This document shows, in pieces, positions 44,958 through 52,865 of a DNA stretch of 64,000 bases; position 1 is the stretch's first letter; each line of letters opens with the position of its first letter. Source of the stretch: Niastella sp. OAS944 (GTDB lineage Bacteria; Bacteroidota; Bacteroidia; Chitinophagales; Chitinophagaceae); contig JANUBW010000003.1 of NCBI GenBank assembly GCA_024809215.1, positions 434,001 to 498,000 on the forward strand. Direction: 5' to 3'. Below the pieces are notes generated by a model, which saw nothing but the letters and a program-made list of their open reading frames with translations, ran no database searches and was not told the origin of the DNA. Position numbers and translations under genes: made by a program.

Positions 44958-45473
44958 TTAATAGCATTTAAAATAATCGAACGGTTCGTGGCAATCGTTA
45001 CATTGAAACAACGATTTGCAGGCGGTTGAACCAAACTCACTAATGCGGCGGGTATTGTACGAGTTACAATGCGGGCATTGTACCGCTTCATCTTCTGCAA
45101 ACAACTGCGTATTGCAAACCTGTTGTTTGGGGTTCGGTGGCGCAATGCCATAGGCTTTTAATTTTTCTTTGCCGGCATCGCTCATCCAGTCGGTTGTCCA
45201 GGCGGGTGAAAGAATGGTAGTGATCTGCACATTTTTGAAACCATGCTCCAGCAGCACCATCCTTATGTTCATTCGAATTACATCCATGGCGGGGCAACCC
45301 GAATAGGTAGGCGTTATCACTACTTCAATTTCATTCTCAGCACCTGCTTTGTTTATTTTAACATCGCGTACTATTCCCAGGTCAATAATTGTGAGCACAG
45401 GCACTTCGGGGTCGGTTACTTCCTGAAGGAGTGACCATATATTCTTAGTTAATATGTTTTCATTTGTTTGCAT
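44958..45473 (-). CDS. paaD: Phenylacetyl-CoA epoxidase assembly protein PaaD
   Basis: The N-terminal half is a DUF59/MIP18 domain (EVTDPEVPVLTIIDLGIVRDV, PTYSGCPAMDVI). The C-terminal half has a zinc-ribbon-like set of cysteines (CPHCNSYNT, CKSLFQCNDC). PaaD is thought to help mature the diiron epoxidase. It follows paaC after a 56-bp gap that carries a single repeat arm. Confidence 0.92.
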   Translation of the reverse strand: MQTNENILTKNIWSLLQEVTDPEVPVLTIIDLGIVRDVKINKAGAENEIEVVITPTYSGCPAMDVIRMNIRMVLLEHGFKNVQITTILSPAWTTDWMSDAGKEKLKAYGIAPPNPKQQVCNTQLFAEDEAVQCPHCNSYNTRRISEFGSTACKSLFQCNDCHEPFDYFKCY

Positions 45474-45501
45474 TGTGCTGCTAAGTTAACATCACCTTCT
45501 G

Positions 45502-45528
45502 TATTCATTATCACATTATCACATTAAC
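45502..45528. repeat. Single ATTATCACATT-type repeat arm
   Basis: ATTCATTATCACATTATC and ACATTAACC match the arms at 14437-14475 and 56442-56480. It lies between paaC and paaD without a second arm. Confidence 0.6.
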
Positions 45529-45529
45529 C

Positions 45530-46288
45530 TTACCATTCGCACCCCGGATACGCTCTCTGCATCGATTGCATTTCGGCAAGAATAAAACCCATATGTTCGG
45601 TATGCACGCCGGTTTTTCCACCAGCTTGCATCCACACGCCTTCGGTTGTGGGTGAAGGCAGGGTTGCTTCTGCAAAGATCTCATTAACGCGTTGCTCCCA
45701 TTCCCCTTTTATTTCATTTACATCAACTCCAATGCCCAGTTTAACTGCTTCCATTTCATAGCCGGCCGGTGTAAACAATTCGCCGGTGAATGCCCACAAT
45801 TCATCAAGGGCATTCAACATGCGGTTATGGCTTTCCCCGGTACCATCGCCTAAACGTATTACCCACTCACTGCTCCAGCGTACATGATAGGTAACTTCTT
45901 TCAACGATTTTTCGGCAATGGCCGCCAGGGTGGCATCGGCCGATTGTTGCAAACGCTGATATAAAAAATATTGATAAGTACTAAAGAAGAACTGGCGAAG
46001 TATTGTTTGCGCCCAGTCGCCATTGGGTTGTTCAACCAGCAAACAGTTCTTATAAGCGCGAACGTCGCGCAGGTATGCGAGGGTGTCTTCAGTGGCGCCT
46101 TCGCAGCCTTCGGCGGCGTACTGATACAAGCTCCTTGCCTGCCCAATAAGGTCTAATGAAATATTGGTGATGGCAATATCCTGCTCAAGTATGGGCCCGT
46201 GCCCGCACCACTCACTGTTGCGTTGAGCCAGAATAAGCGCATTATCGGCCAGGTGAAGCGTATAGTTATATATAATTTCCTTTGTCAT
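45530..46288 (-). CDS. paaC: Phenylacetyl-CoA epoxidase subunit PaaC
   Basis: A ferritin-like helical protein of 252 residues with LADNALILAQRNSEWCGHGP at the start and QTILRQFFFSTYQ in the middle. PaaC is the structural partner of PaaA in the oxygenase and lacks a complete diiron site. It follows paaB after 3 bp. Confidence 0.93.
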   Translation of the reverse strand: MTKEIIYNYTLHLADNALILAQRNSEWCGHGPILEQDIAITNISLDLIGQARSLYQYAAEGCEGATEDTLAYLRDVRAYKNCLLVEQPNGDWAQTILRQFFFSTYQYFLYQRLQQSADATLAAIAEKSLKEVTYHVRWSSEWVIRLGDGTGESHNRMLNALDELWAFTGELFTPAGYEMEAVKLGIGVDVNEIKGEWEQRVNEIFAEATLPSPTTEGVWMQAGGKTGVHTEHMGFILAEMQSMQRAYPGCEW

Positions 46289-46291
46289 TTT

Positions 46292-46711
46292 TTACATATG
46301 GGTTAACTCATCGGGCAGATCGTAAAACGTAGGGTGACGGTACACTTTATCATTGGCCGGTTCATACAGCGATGCCGCTTCATCGGGATTGGATGCATGT
46401 ATGTATTTGCTTTCCACCACCCAAATGCTTATCCCTTCCATACGGCGGGTGTACACATCGCGTGCATTTTCAATGGCCATTTTTGCATCGGCTGCATGCA
46501 GGCTACCAACATGTTTATGATCTATACCCTGTTTGCTGCGGATGAATACTTCCCATAAAGGCCAGTCGGCGCCGTTGGCTTTAGCCTCCCCCTGGCTGGC
46601 CCCCTCCTTACCTCCCCCGGTGGGGGAGGAATTAGAAAAAAGTTTATTTCCTCCACTGCCCTTATCCTCAGGAATATCGCCGTAATAATATTTTGTGATG
46701 CTTATATTCAT
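46292..46711 (-). CDS. paaB: Phenylacetyl-CoA epoxidase subunit PaaB with repeat-derived N-terminal extension
   Basis: Residues 49-139 (WPLWEVFIRSKQG ... VYRHPTFYDLPDEL) match PaaB closely and span the whole E. coli protein of about 95 residues. The first 48 residues are extra. Much of this (about 22-46, rich in Gly, Ser and Glu) is encoded by a G/C-rich palindromic repeat (46585-46640) that also occurs at 57890-57940 in non-coding DNA. The insertion keeps the frame, so the operon should still work. PaaB bridges PaaAC oligomers. Confidence 0.9.
   Translation of the reverse strand: MNISITKYYYGDIPEDKGSGGNKLFSNSSPTGGGKEGASQGEAKANGADWPLWEVFIRSKQGIDHKHVGSLHAADAKMAIENARDVYTRRMEGISIWVVESKYIHASNPDEAASLYEPANDKVYRHPTFYDLPDELTHM
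46585..46640. repeat. G/C-rich palindromic repeat inside paaB
   Basis: The core is CCTCCCCC-GGT-GGGGGAGG (46611-46629) with GGCCCCCTCCTTA on one side and AATTAGAAAAAAG on the other. A related copy lies at 57893-57940 (CTCCCCC-GGT-GGGGGGAG). Confidence 0.75.
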
Positions 46712-46730
46712 TACAATCGTTTTTAGTTAC

Positions 46731-47690
46731 TTAAGCAATTTGCTTTTCTTCTTTCGTTTCTTCCCGCATTTTGCGTTTGGCGGCATGTGCGCTGGCAGCT
46801 TCGCGAACCCAGGCGCCTTCATCCCAGGCCTTGCGCCGCGCATCGAGGCGTTGTTTGTTACAGGGGCCGTTGCCTTTTACTACATTCCAAAATTCCGTCC
46901 AGTTAATTTCGCCAAAGTCGTAATGTTTGGTTTCTTCATTCCATTTCAATTTGTCGTCGGGCAGGGTCATGTTCAGCACCTTTACCTGTTCGGCTATCAT
47001 ATCAACAAACTTCTGGCGCAATTCGTCATTGCTCATGCGCTTGATCTTCCATTTGGTGCTTTGTTCACTATTTGTTGACTCGCTATCATGTGGACCAAAC
47101 ATCATCAATGATGGCCACCACCAGCGGTTAATAGCATCCTGGCACATGTCGCGTTGCTCGGGAGTTCCCTGCGAAAGCGCCATCAGTATATCGAACCCCT
47201 GGCGTTGATGAAAGCTTTCTTCTTTGCATATACGCACCATGGCGCGGGCATAAGGCCCATACGATGTGCGGCACAGCATTACCTGGTTTAAAATGGCGGC
47301 GCCGTCAACCAGCCAGCCAATAGCGCCAATATCGCCCCAGGTAAGTGTAGGGTAGTTGAAAATGGAAGAATACTTGGCTTTTCCGCTATGCAGGTCGGTA
47401 ATGGTTTGTTCGCGGGTAGTGCCTAATGTTTCAGTTGCGGAATACAGGTACAGGCCGTGCCCTGCTTCATCCTGCACCTTGGCCAGCAAAATAGCCTTGC
47501 GCTTAAGGCTGGGGGCGCGACTGATCCAGTTGCCCTCGGGCAGCATACCTACAATTTCACTATGCGCATGCTGCGATATTTGCCTTACCAGCGTTTTGCG
47601 GTAAGCATCGGGCATCCAATCCTTTGGTTCGATCTTGATTTCCTGGTCAATTTTCGACAAAAAGATCTTTTCTAATTCCTGAACCGACAT
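46731..47690 (-). CDS. paaA: Phenylacetyl-CoA epoxidase catalytic subunit PaaA
   Basis: The protein has the ferritin-like diiron motifs of Paa[21 protein letters not shown] (ExxH) and [14 protein letters not shown] (ExxxH). It epoxidises the ring of phenylacetyl-CoA with O2. The frame is open to 47714, but that part lies within the predicted -7 element; the ATG at 47690 ([10 protein letters not shown]) is preferred. It heads the operon paaABCDGI. The other steps (paaK, paaZ, paaH, paaJ) are not in the window. Confidence 0.95.
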   Translation of the reverse strand: MSVQELEKIFLSKIDQEIKIEPKDWMPDAYRKTLVRQISQHAHSEIVGMLPEGNWISRAPSLKRKAILLAKVQDEAGHGLYLYSATETLGTTREQTITDLHSGKAKYSSIFNYPTLTWGDIGAIGWLVDGAAILNQVMLCRTSYGPYARAMVRICKEESFHQRQGFDILMALSQGTPEQRDMCQDAINRWWWPSLMMFGPHDSESTNSEQSTKWKIKRMSNDELRQKFVDMIAEQVKVLNMTLPDDKLKWNEETKHYDFGEINWTEFWNVVKGNGPCNKQRLDARRKAWDEGAWVREAASAHAAKRKMREETKEEKQIA

Positions 47691-47711
47691 GTGAAACATT
47701 TTTAGTGGTTT

Positions 47712-47752
47712 CAAAGATAACCATATTTGTCAAAAATACTAACAAACGTTAG
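47712..47752 (-). promoter_or_regulatory. paa operon promoter with PaaR-like operator
   Basis: A perfect -7 TATCTTTG (47712-47719, minus strand) lies 19 bp downstream of the palindrome CTAACAAACGTTAG (47739-47752). This matches the TetR-type PaaR consensus CNAACGNNCGTTNG at nine of ten fixed positions and covers the -33 region, as expected for a repressor released by phenylacetyl-CoA. No PaaR gene is in the window. Confidence 0.7.
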
Positions 47753-48150
47753 CGCTCATTTTCTGTCTCAGTTAGCCCAAAGGCAGGAAAAAGGGGTTTC
47801 AAATGCAAAAACAGGTTAAGCAATTATTAACTGTGCCCGTTTTAAGCAGCTGTAAAACGTGTTGGGCATCATGACCAGTTTTACGCAAAACCCGTGTTGG
47901 CAGCGGGTTTTAACATTTCATAGGGGGCTTAACCATCCTATAAATGCAGTAGAGTTGATTTTTGGGGGCGTAAATGTAGTGGTATGTTTGTATCACGAAA
48001 AGCAACAGACACAAACACCAACCGGGTGAACCTCAAAGCAAAGTTGCTCTCTCTTTCGAAAAGACGTACGAATTGCCTGCCTGAATCGATTGTTACTCCA
48101 TAGTTAAACAATCAACAGAATTTAAAAGATAATATATAAAATACGCATTT
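47753..48150. other. Intergenic region with promoter and long leader of the gene at 48151
   Basis: No coding frame is supported. A hairpin AAAACCCG/CGGGTTTT lies at 47887-47911. A promoter lies at 47961-47990, leaving a leader of about 150 nt before the small secreted protein gene. Confidence 0.5.
47961..47990 (+). promoter_or_regulatory. Promoter of the small secreted protein gene
   Basis: TTTG (47961-47964), 18-bp spacer, perfect TATGTTTG (47983-47990). Confidence 0.65.
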
Positions 48151-48558
48151 ATGAAAAAGGCAATGAAGAATTACGGAATTATCGCTATCGTTTTAATCGC
48201 TTTTACCTTCGCTTTCTCTAACAGCGCAGTTGCAAATGAAGAAGGTCCAAACAAACATACTACTGAACTGAAGTTCATCGGTAATAAAGAAAATCAACCT
48301 GTTTTCGAACTGAGCCTGAAGTCAACTGTAGAAGATGAGTATACAGTTACTTTCCGCGATGAGTATGGCAACGTGTTGTACACTGAGAAATTCAAAGGTG
48401 CAGCCATCTCTAAAAAGTTCCTGTTGAAATCTGAAGAGTTTGGTGATGCAGCCCTGAACGTGGTTGTAAAATCTAAAAACAACGGTTCTACAGAAGTTTA
48501 TTCAATCAACAGAAGCCACACTTACGTTGAAGAAACTGTAGTAAACAAAGTAAAGTAA
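48151..48558 (+). CDS. Small secreted protein, 135 aa
   Basis: A signal peptide (MKKAMKNYGIIAIVLIAFTF...VANE) precedes a beta-rich domain of about 100 residues without cysteines (VFELSLKSTVEDEYTVTFRDEYGNVLYTEKF...). Similar small proteins are abundant in Chitinophagaceae, and the codon use (GAA, CTG, CGC) looks like that of a well-expressed gene. A long leader and a strong terminator frame it as a single-gene unit. Function unknown. Confidence 0.75.
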   Translation: MKKAMKNYGIIAIVLIAFTFAFSNSAVANEEGPNKHTTELKFIGNKENQPVFELSLKSTVEDEYTVTFRDEYGNVLYTEKFKGAAISKKFLLKSEEFGDAALNVVVKSKNNGSTEVYSINRSHTYVEETVVNKVK

Positions 48559-48607
48559 GAAGATACACCGTCCCGATAGTTCACAATTCATTTAAGTTTA
48601 CCAAAAG

Positions 48608-48639
48608 GGTCCCGATAACAATCGGGACCTTTTTATTTT
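48608..48639 (+). terminator. Terminator of the small secreted protein gene
   Basis: GGTCCCGAT (48608-48616) pairs with ATCGGGACC (48621-48629) and is followed by TTTTTATTTT. Confidence 0.9.
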
Positions 48640-48724
48640 AGGTGTATTATAGTTTCAACTATGTCAAAGAACCTTTCGTACGAATCACAAAGGTAAATTA
48701 ACTATCAACTGAGTTTTGAAAAAT

Positions 48725-48840
48725 GGGACGGGCATGTGTCAAACCAGGGACGAGCATGTGTTAAACCAGGGACGAAATGCAATATACAGGCATAGCTATA
48801 TGGTAAATGTGGGACGAGCACACATGAAACCTGGGACGAA
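48725..48840. repeat. Phased array of 22-bp repeats starting GGGACG
   Basis: Units begin at 48725 (GGGACGGGCATGTGTCAAA), 48747 (GGGACGAGCATGTGTTAAA), 48769 (GGGACGAAATGC), 48811 (GGGACGAGCACACATGAAA) and 48833 (GGGACGAAT); a degenerate unit fills about 48790. Spacings are 22, 22, 42 and 22 bp. There are no spacers, so it is not a CRISPR array. Confidence 0.75.
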
Positions 48841-48860
48841 TGGTATAATCCATGTGTCAG

Positions 48861-48913
48861 CCATGTGTCAAAGTTGTGTGTTCCCTTAGTAAAGTATATC
48901 CTTTGACACATGG
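48861..48913. repeat. 13-bp perfect inverted repeat
   Basis: CCATGTGTCAAAG (48861-48873) and CTTTGACACATGG (48901-48913) with a 27-bp spacer. The motif CATGTGTCAAA is shared with the first unit of the adjacent GGGACG array. Confidence 0.75.
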
Positions 48914-48981
48914 ATCACACAGGGTTCACACAACCTTTAGACAAGGTTTACAGGTGTATTGCGGGCTTGATTACCCTCCCT

Positions 48982-50250
48982 TTAGTGCTTATGCCCCTCC
49001 ATGGGTTCGGCGCCTTTTTTAAAAATATACTCACTGTTGAGCAAATAAGCACCGCTTATTACCACTACATCGCCATTTTGGAGGCCTTCCTTTATTTCAA
49101 TTCGATCGCCACTTTCTAAACCGGTTTCCACAGACTTTCTTTTGTAGGTGTTTTTATCTGTCTGCACCCACACCATGGCCATTTTACCATCGCGCAGCAC
49201 AGCATCTATGGGAAGCGTGGTGGCATTGCCGGCGCTGCCTTTTAAAACCACATAAGCGGGCATACCGGGTTTTAATTGATTTGTGGTATTAGGTATTGAA
49301 ACCCGTAATAAATTGATGCGGGTATCGGTACTGATCTCAGGGTTGGCAAAAGTTACTTTACCGGTTATTTCTTTGCCGGGCACATCGGGCAACTGCACAT
49401 GGGCTAACCCCTTATAATCAACTGAGGATAGCTGTGAGGCATACACCTGCGCTTCGGCCCACAGCGTTGAGAGGTCGGCTAATTTTACAATAACCCCACC
49501 TTCCGTTACGTATTGACCTTCTTTAACTGGTATTTCGGTAGCATACCCCGTTGCGGTGCTGTAAAATGCGGTAAGGGGTGAGAATTGTTTTGTTTTTGCC
49601 AGGGCATCTATCTGCGATTCGCTTACGCCCCATAACATCAGTTTGTTCTTTGCGCTTTGCAGCAATTGCTTAAAATCTACAATAGAATTACCAAGTGTTT
49701 GTTGCCGCTCAAGGGCAGCCAGGTACTCCTGTTTGGCCGTGTTCAGTTCTTCGCTATACAGATCGAACAGATGATCGCCTTTTTTTATATAGTCGCCGGT
49801 ATTTTTAAAATACAATCTGTCTATACGGCCGGTGATGCGGGCGCTTACTGTATTCACCTTCATTTCATCGAAATTGAGGGTTGCGGTAAGCACCACTTTA
49901 TCGCCTGCCAATGCATGGCCCAGGGTATCGGTTTGAATATTGCCCAGCTGTATTTGTTCATCGCTGAGCATAAGCTCGTCTTTTGTTTCGTTTGACTTTG
50001 CCACGGGTATCAGGTCCATATGGCAAATAGGACAGGTACCTGGTTTATCCTGCATTATTTGCGGGTGCATGGAACAGGTATAATAAGTATCGCTTTTTGT
50101 TGCTTCGGTTGTTTTTTTGTTCTTACAGGCGGTTATAAACAGCATGGCAAAAAAAGCTGCGCAAAGGACCAGGCGCACAAGGGAGCGTCGCAAGAAAAGC
50201 TGAGAAGAATTCCTGCTGCTGGTTCCATTATATAAAATATGTTGAAGCAT
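48982..50250 (-). CDS. CusB-like RND efflux adaptor with heavy-metal-binding domain (second)
   Basis: A membrane signal with lipobox FITAC (Cys42) is followed by a heavy-metal-binding domain (YYTCSMHPQIMQDKPGTCPICHMDL) and then the barrel-sandwich, alpha-hairpin and beta-barrel parts of a CusB-type adaptor. The C-terminus is His-rich (MEGHKH). It would link the inner-membrane CusA-type pump to the TolC-like channel and hand over Cu(I)/Ag(I). It lies 6 bp after a related adaptor and is the last gene of the efflux operon. Confidence 0.88.
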   Translation of the reverse strand: MLQHILYNGTSSRNSSQLFLRRSLVRLVLCAAFFAMLFITACKNKKTTEATKSDTYYTCSMHPQIMQDKPGTCPICHMDLIPVAKSNETKDELMLSDEQIQLGNIQTDTLGHALAGDKVVLTATLNFDEMKVNTVSARITGRIDRLYFKNTGDYIKKGDHLFDLYSEELNTAKQEYLAALERQQTLGNSIVDFKQLLQSAKNKLMLWGVSESQIDALAKTKQFSPLTAFYSTATGYATEIPVKEGQYVTEGGVIVKLADLSTLWAEAQVYASQLSSVDYKGLAHVQLPDVPGKEITGKVTFANPEISTDTRINLLRVSIPNTTNQLKPGMPAYVVLKGSAGNATTLPIDAVLRDGKMAMVWVQTDKNTYKRKSVETGLESGDRIEIKEGLQNGDVVVISGAYLLNSEYIFKKGAEPMEGHKH

Positions 50251-50256
50251 AATTTT

Positions 50257-51501
50257 CTATTGTTTCACTTTTATAAAACTCTCGCTATCTACCAGGTATT
50301 GGGCATTGGCCGCCACTTCGTCTTCCTCCGTTAATCCACTCAACACCTGGATCAAATGATTATTGACCAGACCTGTCTGTATTTTATGGGCGACAAAAGC
50401 GTCGTCTTTTTTTACGAACACCACTTTATCGAGGCCCAGCGTAAGAACCGACTCTTCGGGTAGCCATCGGGCCGAGCGGGCGCCGGCGAAGATCACTGCC
50501 TTTACCTGGCTGCCGATGGGAATGCCCATGTTGGGATTATTAAAGTATACCCTGGCTGTAGCGGTTTTACTATCGGGCCGGTAAAACGGTTCAATAAAAC
50601 TAATAGCAGCCCTGAAATCCTTATCGGGCGCCGTTTCGGGCGAGATGCGCACTTTATCGCCCACCTTTACCATTGCTGCCTGACCTGAGAAAATATTCAA
50701 CACCGCCCAGGCCTTTGAAGGGTTATAAATAACAAACAGGTTCTGGGCCTTTGACACATACATGCCTTCTTTTAAGGTAAGCTCTTCGGTGATGAGCGAA
50801 ATATCTTTCATGCCGGTTTGCGCCTGGGGCTGCATGGTCTCCGATTCGTGTATGTGTCCTGTATAGCCGCTATAAATAGAAACGGTGAAAACAGGCTTAC
50901 CGCTTTTTTCTACCTGGTTAAGTTGTGTATTGCTCATGCCCAGTAATAATAACTTTTGACGCGCTGCAGCAATAAGCGGTTGGTTATCGGCATCGCGCTG
51001 TAACAGGAACAACAGGTTTTGCTGCGCCGTTAACAATTCCGGACTGTATACATCCATTATCTTTTGGCCTTTATTCACCTTTTGATACCGGTATTTCACA
51101 TACAATTTTTCAATGCGGCCATTTATGTTTGAAGAAACCGTACCGGCCTGCCGGGTATCGTAGGTAATAAAACCGTAGGAAGTTATTTCAACCGGTTCGT
51201 CGCGCTCCTGTATATGTACCGTAGGTATAGACGAAAGTACATACTGGTTCGAAGGGCGCAACAGATCGTTGAGGGTAACATCACCTACCTTTTCACCGCC
51301 TGCAGACTTTTTAACCAGGTCCATACCACAAACAGGACAACTACCAGGTTTGTCTTTTATGATCTGCGGGTGCATGGGGCAGGTGTATGTTTCCTTCACT
51401 GAAGCCTTTTCTTCGGGTTGGTGCTTTTTTGTTTCTTTACAAGCTGTGAAGGCAATAGGCAAAAGGCAAAAGGCTAAAGGCAAAAGGCTAAAACTTTTCA
51501 T
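50257..51501 (-). CDS. CusB-like RND efflux adaptor with heavy-metal-binding domain (first)
   Basis: The lipoprotein signal (LLPLAFCLLPIAFTAC, Cys21) is followed by the heavy-metal-binding motif TYTCPMHPQIIKDKPGSCP with VCGMDL, then a full adaptor body. The signal peptide is encoded by tandem units of the type GCCTTTT (51450-51495), so its hydrophobic core appears built from a simple repeat. It is 34% or so similar by eye to the next adaptor; two adaptors in one operon may form a hetero-assembly or serve different metals. Confidence 0.88.
   Translation of the reverse strand: MKSFSLLPLAFCLLPIAFTACKETKKHQPEEKASVKETYTCPMHPQIIKDKPGSCPVCGMDLVKKSAGGEKVGDVTLNDLLRPSNQYVLSSIPTVHIQERDEPVEITSYGFITYDTRQAGTVSSNINGRIEKLYVKYRYQKVNKGQKIMDVYSPELLTAQQNLLFLLQRDADNQPLIAAARQKLLLLGMSNTQLNQVEKSGKPVFTVSIYSGYTGHIHESETMQPQAQTGMKDISLITEELTLKEGMYVSKAQNLFVIYNPSKAWAVLNIFSGQAAMVKVGDKVRISPETAPDKDFRAAISFIEPFYRPDSKTATARVYFNNPNMGIPIGSQVKAVIFAGARSARWLPEESVLTLGLDKVVFVKKDDAFVAHKIQTGLVNNHLIQVLSGLTEEDEVAANAQYLVDSESFIKVKQ
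51450..51495. repeat. Simple repeat encoding a signal peptide
   Basis: Plus-strand reading AAGGCAATAGGCAAAAGGC then AAAAGGCTAAAGGCAAAAGG: units of 7-8 bp ending in GGC. On the coding strand these give Leu-Leu-Pro-Ile-Ala-Phe-type residues. Confidence 0.7.
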
Positions 51502-51509
51502 AAACTATT

Positions 51510-52769
51510 TTATTTTATCTCCAGGATCTTCTCTAATTCTGCTTGCATTAATAAAGCAGTTTTCAACTGTTCCAGGTATTCTAACTGTGTCATATTTAAA
51601 GCCTCCCAGGCATCGAACAACTCAAAAAGCTCTTCGGTATTTTGTTCGTAGCCCAGTTGCATGGTTTGAAAATTCTTTTGCAGCGCCGGAACAATTTGCG
51701 TTTCGTACAAACGCATTTGTTTCTTTTTGGTTTCCAGTTCCGCCCGGGCAGAACCGGCCATACCGGTAGCTTCATTCAGGATCATTTGCTGCTGGCTTTT
51801 CAACGATTCGTTTTGCCAAACCAGGCTTTCTGCTTTTGCCTTATTCATTTTCGACGACCATTTGGCCAGCGGCAGTTTCACCATAGCCATAATAGTAAAC
51901 TGCGATGGCTGGGTGCTAAGCCCTATCATATGATCGTACCTGACACCAAATTCTGGTTTTAGTTTTGCCAGCTCAGCATTGCGTTGCAGGTTATTCACTT
52001 CCATATTGCGTTGCAGGGCCATGATATCGCTGCGGCGGCTTTTGAGGTACGCAGAGTCGAGGATCGACACCGGAAAATCTTTCCAGGTAAACAAGGTATC
52101 GATGGAAAATTCCTGCTGTACGTTACGATACATAAGGCTGTTGAGCATAATGCGCTTTTGTCGCAATTCATTTTCCAGCATCAGCTTCATGTTATCGATA
52201 TTGGCCAGTGCCGCCTTTGCTTTATAATAAGCGCTTATTTTGCCCAACCCATTCTTATAGCGTATTTCAGCGCTTTTGATCATGAAATCCAAAATGCGGG
52301 TGCCTTCATCGAGCACGGTTTGCCGTTTCAACAATACCAGCCATTCGTAGTAGCTTTTTTTTGCTACATACAGCAAATCATTCAGCGCCACTTTTCTTTT
52401 CTCTGTTTCTACGGTACTCATGCTGCGCATCCAGGCGGCTTCGGCATCCTGCTTTTTTCTACTGGGAAACATTTGCTGCGCCGATACCATAAAATAGCCC
52501 ATACCTTCCTTCATCATCATTTTATCGGCCTTTATTTCTTTGGTATTATACGGCGTCATAAACAAACCGGCGCCGCCCTCGGGTGGCATCCAACTATAAG
52601 CGCCTTTGGCGGCTTCATTGAAAGCGCGCGCTTCCGACTCGTACATCTTTAACCCGGGGTTGTTTTTTTCTATGGTTGTTAAGATGTTTTCCAACGTCAT
52701 AGATTCCTGCGCCTGTATAGTTAGTGCTATACTTGCAAACAGTCCGGTTATTAATACCTTTTTGAACAT
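51510..52769 (-). CDS. TolC-family outer membrane channel protein
   Basis: From the ATG at 52769 a signal peptide (MFKKVLITGLFASIALTIQAQ) precedes a mostly helical OEP/TolC body of about 400 residues with the usual duplicated pattern (NPGLKMYESEARAFNEAAKGAYSWMPP; QMRLYETQIVPALQKNFQTMQLGYEQN). It forms the outer-membrane exit duct of the metal efflux system. The frame extends to 52838, but that part runs through an intergenic inverted repeat. Confidence 0.88.
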   Translation of the reverse strand: MFKKVLITGLFASIALTIQAQESMTLENILTTIEKNNPGLKMYESEARAFNEAAKGAYSWMPPEGGAGLFMTPYNTKEIKADKMMMKEGMGYFMVSAQQMFPSRKKQDAEAAWMRSMSTVETEKRKVALNDLLYVAKKSYYEWLVLLKRQTVLDEGTRILDFMIKSAEIRYKNGLGKISAYYKAKAALANIDNMKLMLENELRQKRIMLNSLMYRNVQQEFSIDTLFTWKDFPVSILDSAYLKSRRSDIMALQRNMEVNNLQRNAELAKLKPEFGVRYDHMIGLSTQPSQFTIMAMVKLPLAKWSSKMNKAKAESLVWQNESLKSQQQMILNEATGMAGSARAELETKKKQMRLYETQIVPALQKNFQTMQLGYEQNTEELFELFDAWEALNMTQLEYLEQLKTALLMQAELEKILEIK

Positions 52770-52794
52770 ATTTTCTGATTTGTTGTGAATTACC

Positions 52795-52858
52795 AGACCT
52801 GTCAGGTCCAATTCAACATAAAAATTTTGCACGCTCATGTGATGGACCTTACAGGTCT
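52795..52858. repeat. AGACCTGTCAGGTCC inverted pair
   Basis: AGACCTGTCAGGTCC (52795-52809) and GGACCTTACAGGTCT (52844-52858) are inverted copies with one mismatch, 34 bp apart; each arm is nearly palindromic itself. It sits between the CusA C-part and the TolC-like gene. Elements of the ACCTGACAGGT type are common between Bacteroidota genes. Confidence 0.75.
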
Positions 52859-52865
52859 TACGTAT

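Larger units (their letters stand above)
48559..48981. other. Intergenic region with terminator, 22-bp repeat array and long inverted repeat
   Basis: No gene is seen. It contains the terminator of the upstream gene (48608-48639), a phased GGGACG repeat array (48725-48840) and a 13-bp inverted repeat (48861-48913). It lies between converging genes, so it needs no promoter. Confidence 0.6.

Noticed and set aside
48725-48840. Possible CRISPR array
   Set aside because: Units of 22 bp follow each other directly without unique spacers and diverge; no cas genes are present.
51984-52652. 222-codon plus-strand frame
   Set aside because: Antisense to the TolC-like gene, without signal or family features.
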